This document shows positions 16,516-22,881 of a stretch of 25,521 nt of DNA, piece by piece. Numbering within the stretch: the stretch's first letter is position 1; each line of letters starts with the position of its first letter. The notes beneath the pieces are model-generated. The model did no database searches. It had not been told where the DNA came from and saw nothing but the letters and a program-made list of their open reading frames with translations. The position numbers were made by a program, and so were the translations under genes. Source of the DNA: Sphingomonadales bacterium (GTDB lineage: Bacteria; Pseudomonadota; Alphaproteobacteria; Sphingomonadales; Sphingomonadaceae); assembly GCA_018971065.1 (NCBI GenBank), contig JAGWVC010000057.1, positions 1-25,521 of the forward strand. The letters run 5' to 3'.

Positions 16516-17310
16516 TTATTTGGGCTGGAAGCGGATGCCGCCGTCGAGGCGGATGCACTGGCCGTTCATGTAGGTGTTGCGGGCCAGTTCGAGCGCGAGG
16601 CTGGCGAATTCCTCGGGGTGGCCGAGGCGCTTGGGGAAGGGCACGGCCGCGGCGATGTTGTCGAAGATGGCGGGCGCGTGTTCCTTGACGCGCAGCATCG
16701 GCGGGGTGGCGAAGCTGCCGGGCAGGATGGCGTTGACGCGGATGCCGAGGTCCATCAGGTCACGCGCCATCGGCAGGACGGTGGAGTTGACCGCGCCCTT
16801 GGCGCCGCCGTAGGCGACCTGGCCGATCTGGCCGTCCTGCGAGGCGATCGACGAGGTGAGGATGATCGAGCCGCGTTCGCCGTCCTCGTTCACCGGTTCC
16901 GAATTGGCCATGCCCAGCGCGGCGATCGAGGCGATGCGATACGTGGCGGTCCACACGCCTTCGGCGGTCTTGGCGATTTCCGAGGTGGGGGTGCGCTTGT
17001 AGCAGTTGTTCTTCTTGTCCCACGACACCGTCTTGCCACCGCCGGCGACGACCGCGCAGTGAACGACGACGCGTTCCTGGCCGTGCGCGGCGCGGGCCTT
17101 GGCGAAGCCGGCCTCGACGCTGTCCTCGTCGAGGATGTTGACGTTGCAGAACACGCCGCCGACTTCGGCGGCGAGCGCCTCGCCAGCCTCATCGCTGATG
17201 TCGAAGATGGCGACCTTGACGCCGGCGGCGGCGAGCGCCTTGACGGTGGCGCGACCGAGGCCGGAGGCGCCGCCGGTGACGATGGCGGCGGTAGTGCTGT
17301 CGAGCTTCAT
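16516..17310 (-). CDS. HSD10-type 3-hydroxyacyl-CoA dehydrogenase (SDR)
   Basis: A 264-residue SDR resembling type II 3-hydroxyacyl-CoA dehydrogenase (HSD17B10 family), which oxidises L-3-hydroxyacyl-CoA with NAD in beta-oxidation. Residues 12-19 read TGGASGLG; catalytic residues are Ser154, Tyr167 and Lys171 (YGGAK). Family-specific stretches are GERGSIILTSS, DGQIGQ-AY, VPFPKRLG and the C-terminus IRLDGGIRFQPK. Deviations: the NNAG region reads HCAVVAGGGK, so the Asn is missing, and the helix after it (KKNNCYKRTP) is unusual. The frame is open for almost 500 codons upstream, antisense to the hydratase gene, but ATG 17310 begins exactly at the Rossmann fold with GGGAG before it. It is divergent from the MaoC-type hydratase, its natural metabolic partner. 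Confidence 0.92.
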   Translation of the reverse strand: MKLDSTTAAIVTGGASGLGRATVKALAAAGVKVAIFDISDEAGEALAAEVGGVFCNVNILDEDSVEAGFAKARAAHGQERVVVHCAVVAGGGKTVSWDKKNNCYKRTPTSEIAKTAEGVWTATYRIASIAALGMANSEPVNEDGERGSIILTSSIASQDGQIGQVAYGGAKGAVNSTVLPMARDLMDLGIRVNAILPGSFATPPMLRVKEHAPAIFDNIAAAVPFPKRLGHPEEFASLALELARNTYMNGQCIRLDGGIRFQPK

Positions 17311-17544
17311 GAACCTGCTCCCGAGAATGGTGAGGCGCGGCGGATGCCGCGCGGGAATGACGGACCGCGATGCTTTACGGCTTGCGGGGCGCGGCGCAAG
17401 ATTGGCGTTGCCGCCCATCGCCGGGACGTTGGAGTTGGTGCAGCAATTGCGGATGACCCTGCGCGAACTGTCGCGACGGCCGGCCTTGCACGGTGGAACG
17501 GGGCGTGGTGAGGACATGTCACGCGTGACGGAGAGGATTGTACG
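17311..17544. other. Divergent intergenic region between dehydrogenase and hydratase genes
   Basis: These 234 bases hold no recognisable gene. They must carry the promoters of the HSD10-type gene (minus) and the MaoC-type gene (plus). On the minus strand TTGCGC, 16 bases, TAAAGC is a weak possible promoter for the dehydrogenase. A perfect palindrome near the right end is listed separately. Confidence 0.5.
17518..17529. promoter_or_regulatory. Perfect 12-base palindrome, candidate operator
   Basis: GTCACGCGTGAC is fully self-complementary. It ends just before the GAGAGG ribosome binding site of the hydratase gene at 17545, in the likely leader or promoter-proximal region. A dimeric regulator bound here could control the whole downstream cluster. 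No regulator gene lies nearby. Confidence 0.4.
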
Positions 17545-18732
17545 ATGGCCACTAACCCGGGCAACAATTTCGGCATGGATACCAGCGATGTCGACAAGTG
17601 GATCGGCAAGCGCATCGTCTATGCCGAGTTCTGGGACCCGTGCAGCGCCACCGACATCCGCCGCTGGGTGCAGGCGATGGACTATGCCAACCCGCTGCAC
17701 TGGGACGAGCAGTTCGCGCGGGAATCGAAATATGGCGGCATCGTCGCGCCGCAGAGCTTTACCGTGGCGATGGACTATGGCCACGGCTGCCACCCTTCGT
17801 GCGTGGGCAAGATCCCCGGCAGCCACCTGATCTTCGCGGGCGAGGAATGGTGGTTCTATGGCACCCCGGTCAAGCCCGGCGACAAGCTGGTGCAGGAGCG
17901 GACCTTTGCCGGGTACAAGCTGGCCGATACCGCGTTTTCGGGGCCGACGATGTTTGCCGACGGCGACACCGTGCATCGCAACCAGCACGGCGCGCTGATC
18001 GCCAAGGAGCGCGCCACCTCGATCCGCTATCTGGTGGACGAGGCGGCCAAGCGCGCGGTCTATGACAAAGCCAGCCGGCCGCCGAAGAAGTGGACGAAGG
18101 AGGAACTGGAGGCGGTGAACAAGCTGCGGCTGGACTGGATCCTGTCGAACCGCGAGGGCGTGTCGCCGCGCTTCGAGGACGTGAAGGTGGGCGACAAGCT
18201 GCCGCGCCGGGTGATCGGCCCGCACAGCGCGGTGTCGTTCGCGCTGGAATGCCGTGCGCACAAGCAGAACATCTGGGGCACCTGGCGCTGGAACGTGCCC
18301 GAAGGCGCGATCGACCCCGCGCGCGACGATGCCGGCTTCGCCGCCGACATGACCTATGACCATGACATGCGCAAGATCGACCCGCGCCACGGTGACGGGC
18401 TGCATCACGGGCCGTCGTCGGGCCACATCAACGCCGAGAAGGGCGAGAAGGTGGGCATGGGCGGGGTCTATGGCTATGGCTCGTCGATGAACGCCTGGCA
18501 TGTCGATTATGTGGCGTACTGGGCCGGGCACGAGGGCTATGTCTGGCATTCGAAGACGCAGTTCCGCAAGCCCGCGTTCGAGGGCGATGTCGCCTATGTC
18601 GATGGCGAGGTGGTCGAGAAGCACGCGAATTCGCCGCTGGGAATGCCGATGGTGACGGTGAAGACGACGATGACCACGCAGGACGGCGACGTGATCCTGA
18701 AGGGCACCGCGGACGTCAGCCTGCCGATGTGA
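17545..18732 (+). CDS. MaoC/FAS1-like double hotdog acyl dehydratase
   Basis: A 395-residue protein made of two hotdog-fold halves. The first (about residues 15-180) carries the hydratase-2 signature D46-Y-A-N49-P-L-H52 followed by the GGIVAP turn; Asp46 and His52 are the expected catalytic pair. The second half (about 205-390) includes GYGSSMNAWHVDYVAYWAGHEGYVW and is a divergent MaoC-like domain without that motif. Family members add water to 2-enoyl-CoA or remove it from 3-hydroxyacyl-CoA. The divergent HSD10-type gene could perform the next oxidation, so together they form a beta-oxidation module. The large size and insertions suggest a bulky substrate, which is inference. The start is firm: GAGAGG eight bases before ATG. 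It is the first gene of a same-strand cluster running to 22241. Confidence 0.88.
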   Translation: MATNPGNNFGMDTSDVDKWIGKRIVYAEFWDPCSATDIRRWVQAMDYANPLHWDEQFARESKYGGIVAPQSFTVAMDYGHGCHPSCVGKIPGSHLIFAGEEWWFYGTPVKPGDKLVQERTFAGYKLADTAFSGPTMFADGDTVHRNQHGALIAKERATSIRYLVDEAAKRAVYDKASRPPKKWTKEELEAVNKLRLDWILSNREGVSPRFEDVKVGDKLPRRVIGPHSAVSFALECRAHKQNIWGTWRWNVPEGAIDPARDDAGFAADMTYDHDMRKIDPRHGDGLHHGPSSGHINAEKGEKVGMGGVYGYGSSMNAWHVDYVAYWAGHEGYVWHSKTQFRKPAFEGDVAYVDGEVVEKHANSPLGMPMVTVKTTMTTQDGDVILKGTADVSLPM

Positions 18733-18751
18733 TTTGCCGGGTGCATTCGGC

Positions 18752-18781
18752 GGGGGAAGCGGGCATGATGCGGCTTCCCCC
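18752..18781 (+). other. Strong hairpin between hydratase and SOD-like genes
   Basis: GGGGGAAGC (18752-18760) and GCTTCCCCC (18773-18781) form a perfect 9-base stem with a 12-base loop. No T-run follows on the plus strand, so it is not a classical intrinsic terminator. It may act as an mRNA-stabilising or attenuating structure between the two genes. Confidence 0.5.
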
Positions 18782-18803
18782 ACACCGAAAGGTCTCCCCC
18801 CAC

Positions 18804-19508
18804 ATGACCGAACCGATGATCGACCGCCGCCACCTGATGGCCGGCGGGGCCTTGCTGGCGGCTGCCGCTGCCGTGCCTGCCGCAGCCGTTGCGCAGGCGG
18901 CGCCTGCGGGGGGCGGGTATGCGCCGCAGCCGGTGCCGCTGGGTTTCGACCCGGCGAAAGTGGCCGGATTGTCGGAGAAGCTGCTGACCAGCCATCACGA
19001 CAACAACTATGTCGGCGCGGTGAAGCGGCTGGGTGCGATCCATGCGCAACTGGCGGGGATCGATCCGGCCAGCGCGCCGGGGTTCCAGTTGGAGGGGCTG
19101 AAGCGCGCCGAGCTGATCGCGTGGAATTCGATGATCCTGCACGAGGTCTATTTTTCGCAGTTCGGCACCGCCGGGAAACCGGGCGGCGCGCTGGCCGGGG
19201 CGATCGAGCGCGATTTCGGCAGCGAGGCGAAGTGGCGCGCCGAGTTCGCCGGGCTGGGCAAGGCGCTGGGCGGCGGATCGGGCTGGGTGGTGCTGAACTA
19301 CAGCCACCGTGACAACCGGCTGGTGAACCAGTGGGCGGCCGATCACACGATGTCGCTGGCGGGCGGCACGCCGGTGCTGGTTCTGGACATGTACGAACAT
19401 GCCTATGCGATCGATTACGGCGCGAAGGCGGCGGCGTATGTCGATGCGGTGATGGCGGCGCTGGACTGGAGCGCGGCGGACAGGCGATATGCCCGCGCGG
19501 CGGGATAG
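18804..19508 (+). CDS. Tat-exported Fe/Mn superoxide dismutase-like protein
   Basis: A 234-residue protein. The N-terminus has a twin-arginine motif (D-R8-R9-H-L-M) followed by an Ala-rich hydrophobic segment to about residue 33, a Tat signal, so the folded metalloprotein is exported to the periplasm. Metal ligands of the Fe/Mn SOD fold are visible: His64 (SHHD), His113 (LHEVYF), Asp195 and His199 (DMYEHAY). Gln176 (VNQW) sits where Mn-type enzymes hold their active-site Gln. Odd points: the segment normally HHxKHHxxYV reads HHDNNYV, about three residues shorter, so the second-sphere His is lost. Superoxide dismutation is therefore likely but not certain. ATG 18804 is chosen because the Tat signal starts there, with GAAAGG upstream; the frame is open further upstream. 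It follows the hydratase gene after a hairpin. Confidence 0.85.
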   Translation: MTEPMIDRRHLMAGGALLAAAAAVPAAAVAQAAPAGGGYAPQPVPLGFDPAKVAGLSEKLLTSHHDNNYVGAVKRLGAIHAQLAGIDPASAPGFQLEGLKRAELIAWNSMILHEVYFSQFGTAGKPGGALAGAIERDFGSEAKWRAEFAGLGKALGGGSGWVVLNYSHRDNRLVNQWAADHTMSLAGGTPVLVLDMYEHAYAIDYGAKAAAYVDAVMAALDWSAADRRYARAAG

Positions 19509-19535
19509 GCGACCGAAGGCGAGGGAGGGGACGTG

Positions 19536-20057
19536 ATGGATGCGCATGACCAGATCGTGCAGGTGATCAACCTGTACGGGCTGGCGCTGGACTGCCAGCG
19601 TTGGGACCTGTTCGACCAGGTGTTCACCGAACATGTCGATGCCGATTTCGGGCCGGGGGTGCATTGGACGGATCGGACGCAGTTCAAGGCCGATTTCGCC
19701 GCGTTTCATGCGCCGTTCGACGCGACGCAGCATGTGATGACCAACCACAACGTCCGCGTGCTGGGCGATGTCGCCCATGCGCTGACGTATGGTGCGTGGC
19801 GGCTGATCCGGCGGGCCGCTGAAGGCGATCCCTTGTGGGACGGCACCGGCTGGTATGACGACGAGCTGGTGAAGACTCATGCCGGGTGGCGCATCCGCAA
19901 GCGGGTGTGCCGGGTGGTGTGGTGGACCGGCAATCCGAAAGTGAAGGAGACGCTGCCCGGCGTGGTGTTCGAGGACATTCGCGATTCGCTGCGCGGCGAG
20001 GAGCGGGCCGGGCGGCTGGGGATCATCCGCGCGATCGACGAACGGGCGGGGGACTGA
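19536..20057 (+). CDS. SnoaL/NTF2-like domain protein
   Basis: A 173-residue protein with a SnoaL-like (NTF2-like, cone-shaped alpha+beta) fold. It begins IVQVINLYGLALDCQRWDLFDQVFTEHVDADF, the usual first helix pair, and has a conserved MTNHNV strand (residues 67-72) and WYDDELVKTHAGWRIRKR near the end of the fold. Proteins of this type in catabolic clusters act as isomerases, dehydratases or small-molecule binding subunits; no specific reaction can be assigned. ATG 19536 is preferred because GGGAGGGG ends five bases upstream; GTG 19533 is an alternative. It lies 27 bases after the SOD-like gene and three bases before the split-barrel gene, a tight operon arrangement. Confidence 0.82.
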   Translation: MDAHDQIVQVINLYGLALDCQRWDLFDQVFTEHVDADFGPGVHWTDRTQFKADFAAFHAPFDATQHVMTNHNVRVLGDVAHALTYGAWRLIRRAAEGDPLWDGTGWYDDELVKTHAGWRIRKRVCRVVWWTGNPKVKETLPGVVFEDIRDSLRGEERAGRLGIIRAIDERAGD

Positions 20058-20060
20058 ATC

Positions 20061-20531
20061 ATGGGCAAGGCGCGCGATCTGGTGCGGATGAGCGACGTCG
20101 AGGTGGCGGCGTTCCTGCGAGAGGCGCACAGCCTGCAGGTGGCGACGCTGAATGGCGATGGCTCACCGCACCTGACGACGGTGTGGTTCACGCTGCATGA
20201 GGGGGCGATCCTGTTCGAGACCTATGGCAAAAGCCAGAAGGTGGTGAACCTTCTGCGCGATGCGCGGGTGGCGGTGCTGGCCGAGGCGGGCGTGACCTAT
20301 GACCAGTTGCGCGGGGTTTCGATCAACGGGCGGGGCGAGGTGATCGAGGCGAACCCCGAGCGGACCGCGCTGATGGAAGTGCTGGTGGCGCACCATTTTG
20401 CCGGGCAATCGGCCGATCAGGTGCGGGCGACGGCGGCGAAGATGGCCGAGAAGCGCGTGGTGGTGCGGGTGATCCCCGAACGGACGATGAGCTGGGATCA
20501 TCGCAAGCTGGGCGGGAAGGGGCCGGTGTAA
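20061..20531 (+). CDS. Pyridoxamine-phosphate-oxidase-like flavin/F420 split-barrel protein
   Basis: A 156-residue protein with the split beta-barrel fold of the PNPOx-like superfamily. The N-terminal part SLQVATLNGDGSPHLTTVWF (about residues 27-46) and LFETYGKSQKVVNLLRDARVAVL are typical of the group that includes F420- or FMN-dependent reductases. The C-terminus ends VRVIPERTMSWDHRKL, also usual for these proteins. The cofactor (FMN, F420, heme or none) cannot be decided from sequence. ATG 20061 starts three bases after the stop of the SnoaL-like gene. A role in reducing a pathway intermediate fits the context but is inference. Confidence 0.85.
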   Translation: MGKARDLVRMSDVEVAAFLREAHSLQVATLNGDGSPHLTTVWFTLHEGAILFETYGKSQKVVNLLRDARVAVLAEAGVTYDQLRGVSINGRGEVIEANPERTALMEVLVAHHFAGQSADQVRATAAKMAEKRVVVRVIPERTMSWDHRKLGGKGPV

Positions 20532-20632
20532 CCGGGCCTTGCAAGGGTATCGCGGCGGCGTTGACAATCCGCTCGACAGCGGGCGGCGGTTCCCCGACAA
20601 CCCGGCGCAAACCGGCAGGGAGAGCGCGGCGG

Positions 20633-21871
20633 ATGTCCTATCTGGGTGAGTTTCGGAGCGGCTGGCGGCCGTTGCTGGCGGCGGCGGTGGGCAGTGCCAG
20701 CGGGTTGATGGTGGCGGCCTATACAACCTCGCTGTTCTCGCCCTACCTGATTTCCGAATTCCACTGGAGCCGGGCGCAGTTCTCGCTGATCGGGTTGACG
20801 ATCTTTGCCGCGCTGCTGGTGATGCCGGTGGTGGGCCGGTTGACCGACCGCTTCGGGGTGCGGCCGATGGCATTGGCGGGGGCGCTGCTGTTGCCGCTGT
20901 GTTTCCTGGGCTATTCGTTGCAGAACGGGCAGTTCTGGTTCTTCGCGATGTGCTCCACCGGGGTGCTGGTGCTGGGCAGCACGACGACGCCGACGGTGTG
21001 GTGCCGCCCGGTGGCCGAGCATTTCCACAAGGCGCGCGGGCTGGCGCTGTTCGTGGTGACGGGTGCGCCGGCGCTGGCGGGGGCGCTGCTGCCGCGATTG
21101 CTGGTGATGGTGAATGATCACTGGGGCTGGCGCGTGGGCTATCGCGTGCTGGCGGTGTGGTTCCTGGTGGGCGGGCTGCTGGCGGTGGCGACGATGCCGA
21201 AGGCGGAGCCGGGGCTGGATCGGAGGCCGGGCGGGGGGCACCAGGTGAAGCGCGGGCAGCCGGGGGCGTTTCGCGAGATCGTGCGCAGCCGGTCGTTCTG
21301 GATCATAACCGGGGCGATGGTGCTGTGCATCTTCCCGACGCAGTTGCACGCCGCGCAAATGATGCTGATGCTGAACGAGGCGGGGCTGGACCGTTATGCC
21401 GGGGCCGATGCGTTCTCGGCGTTCGCGGTGGGGTCGATCATCGGGCGCGGCGCTTGCGGGCTGGCGCTGGACCGGTTCCCGGCGAAATGGGTGGCGGCGC
21501 TGTCGATGATCCTGCCGGCGCTGGGCTATGTGCTGATTGCCACCAACCACGGCGCGGTGGGGCTGGTGACGGGGGCGATGTTCCTGGTGGGGATTTCCTA
21601 TGGCGCGGAAAGCGACCTGCCGTCGTTCCTGGTGGCGCGGCACTTCCGGCTGGAGGTGTTTTCCAGCGCGATGAGCCTGGTCTATTGCGGGGTGCTGTTC
21701 GCCTCGGCCACCGGGGCGATGATGCTGGCGCTGGTGCTGCGGCGGACCAACAGCTTCACCCCGTTCCTGCTGGCCTGCGCGGTGGGGATCGTGCTGGGCA
21801 GCCTGCTGTTCCTGGCCTTGCCCCGGCGGGGTGTCGATGAGGAAGAATTGGGGGAGAGAGCCGATGGCTGA
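20633..21871 (+). CDS. Major facilitator superfamily transporter (412 aa, 12 TM)
   Basis: An inner-membrane protein with twelve hydrophobic segments in two groups of six, separated by a cytoplasmic loop (about residues 185-215). Between segments two and three stands the MFS motif A-like GRLTDRFGVRP. The general look resembles MFS proteins of the monocarboxylate/oxalate-formate type, which take up organic acids by proton symport or exchange; the exact substrate is unknown. ATG 20633 follows AGGGAGAG at eight bases, although the frame is open to a TTG at 20561. Its stop overlaps the EthD gene start by eight bases, showing translational coupling. Lying in a cluster with acyl-CoA-type enzymes, it probably carries the pathway substrate inward. 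Confidence 0.92.
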   Translation: MSYLGEFRSGWRPLLAAAVGSASGLMVAAYTTSLFSPYLISEFHWSRAQFSLIGLTIFAALLVMPVVGRLTDRFGVRPMALAGALLLPLCFLGYSLQNGQFWFFAMCSTGVLVLGSTTTPTVWCRPVAEHFHKARGLALFVVTGAPALAGALLPRLLVMVNDHWGWRVGYRVLAVWFLVGGLLAVATMPKAEPGLDRRPGGGHQVKRGQPGAFREIVRSRSFWIITGAMVLCIFPTQLHAAQMMLMLNEAGLDRYAGADAFSAFAVGSIIGRGACGLALDRFPAKWVAALSMILPALGYVLIATNHGAVGLVTGAMFLVGISYGAESDLPSFLVARHFRLEVFSSAMSLVYCGVLFASATGAMMLALVLRRTNSFTPFLLACAVGIVLGSLLFLALPRRGVDEEELGERADG

Positions 21872-22241
21872 GAAAACGATCTGGAAAATCCTGCTGCTTA
21901 TGAAGCGCAAGCCGGGCATGTCGGTGGCGGATTTCCGCGAATACTATGAGACGAAGCACGTGCCGCTGGCGATGCGCTATGGCGGCGGGGTGACGCTGTA
22001 CAAGTACGTGCGGCGGTTTCTCGATCCGCAGCCGCATGGCGAGTTTGGGGACGGTGGCGAACTGGCCTATGACGTGATCACCGAACTGTGGTTCGACGAT
22101 GAGGCGGTGTTCCGGGGGACGCTGCAATACCTTTCGACCACGGTGATGCACCCGGATGTCTGTGCGGATGAATTGAACCTGTTCGACCGGCCGTCGATGC
22201 GCATCGCCACCTGCGTCGAGTGCGAGGGCGTGCCCGATTAA
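21864..22241 (+). CDS. EthD-domain protein
   Basis: A 125-residue dimeric alpha/beta-barrel (ferredoxin-like) domain of the EthD type. The signature KILLLMKRKPGMSVADFREY and ETKHVPLA near the N-terminus is characteristic. EthD was first seen next to the ether-degrading cytochrome P450 of Rhodococcus, and relatives occur in many catabolic clusters, where they may act as small lyases, hydrolases or accessory proteins. ATG 21864 lies inside the end of the MFS gene, with GGGGAGAG five bases upstream. It is the last gene of the plus-strand cluster. Its TAA stop interlocks with the TAA stop of the convergent ParB-like gene in the shared TTAA at 22238-22241. Confidence 0.87.
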   Translation: MAEKTIWKILLLMKRKPGMSVADFREYYETKHVPLAMRYGGGVTLYKYVRRFLDPQPHGEFGDGGELAYDVITELWFDDEAVFRGTLQYLSTTVMHPDVCADELNLFDRPSMRIATCVECEGVPD

Positions 22242-22861
22242 TCGTCCGGGCCGCTGAAGCCTGGCAGGTGGTTGGCCTTGCCGCTGCGGGCCAGGCGCAG
22301 CGCCTTGGTCAGCGCGGCGTCGAAATCGTCGGCCAGCTTGTGCGGCTTGATATGGTCGCGCAGGAAATCGGCCCAGAGGAATTCGGCGTAGGGCATCGGG
22401 CTTTTGGCGAAGCCGCCGGCGCGGCGGACTTCGCCGGCGAGGCTGCGGTAGGGATCGTCGTGCAGCTTGCCGATGTGGCGCGGCAGGTCCTTCCATTCGC
22501 GACGCTTGCCCTCGGCATCATACGGATGGAGCCAGTTGCGCGCATCCATGAACGACAGGAAGCGTGGCTTCGGCAGGTGGCCGAGGCGGGCGACGATCGA
22601 GACCAGCACCGTCTCCACGCCTTCCTCGTCCAGCGCGCGCAGCAGGTGGTGGTGGTCGATCAGCCAGAGTGAGTCGCCGGGGCCGGTGACGGCGGGGATC
22701 ATGTGGCTACCGAGGAATTCGCCGCCATCGCGCGCGACGCGGGCGCGCCAGGCGGCGCGCTTGGCCTCCACCTCGCGCAGGCCGACGGTCATCTGGGTGG
22801 GGCGCAGGTGGCGGATGGGCACGGGATGAAGAACAGGTTCTACCGGGTGCAGCATGGCCAT
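22238..22861 (-). CDS. ParB-like nuclease family protein (ParBc_2 type)
   Basis: A 207-residue protein resembling the 'putative ParB-like nuclease' family. Visible hallmarks are VPIRHLRPTQMTVGLREVEAK, an ending of the first domain with LIDHHHLLRAL, and an Arg-rich central part with HPYD and WKDLPRH. Despite the name, members of this family are not the chromosome-segregation ParB; there is no ParA partner or helix-turn-helix. Its biochemical role is unknown. ATG 22861 is chosen because AAGGGAG lies nine bases upstream; the next in-frame ATG at 22855 is too far away. It follows the SulP gene by 20 bases on the same strand, so it is probably co-transcribed from parC and sulP. Confidence 0.82.
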   Translation of the reverse strand: MAMLHPVEPVLHPVPIRHLRPTQMTVGLREVEAKRAAWRARVARDGGEFLGSHMIPAVTGPGDSLWLIDHHHLLRALDEEGVETVLVSIVARLGHLPKPRFLSFMDARNWLHPYDAEGKRREWKDLPRHIGKLHDDPYRSLAGEVRRAGGFAKSPMPYAEFLWADFLRDHIKPHKLADDFDAALTKALRLARSGKANHLPGFSGPDD

Positions 22862-22881
22862 GACGAAACGCTCCCTTTGGT

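Noticed and set aside
17311..18783. Upstream extension of the HSD10-type dehydrogenase frame by nearly 500 codons
   Set aside because: It is antisense to the hydratase gene and shows no domain; the Rossmann fold begins exactly at ATG 17310 with a ribosome binding site.
20561..20566. Consensus -35 hexamer TTGACA upstream of the MFS gene
   Set aside because: No AT-containing -10 box is found 15-19 bases downstream, so a promoter here is not supported.
22238..22861. ParB-like gene as a sign of a chromosome or plasmid partition locus
   Set aside because: No ParA gene and no parS-like repeats nearby, and the family is distinct from partition ParB.
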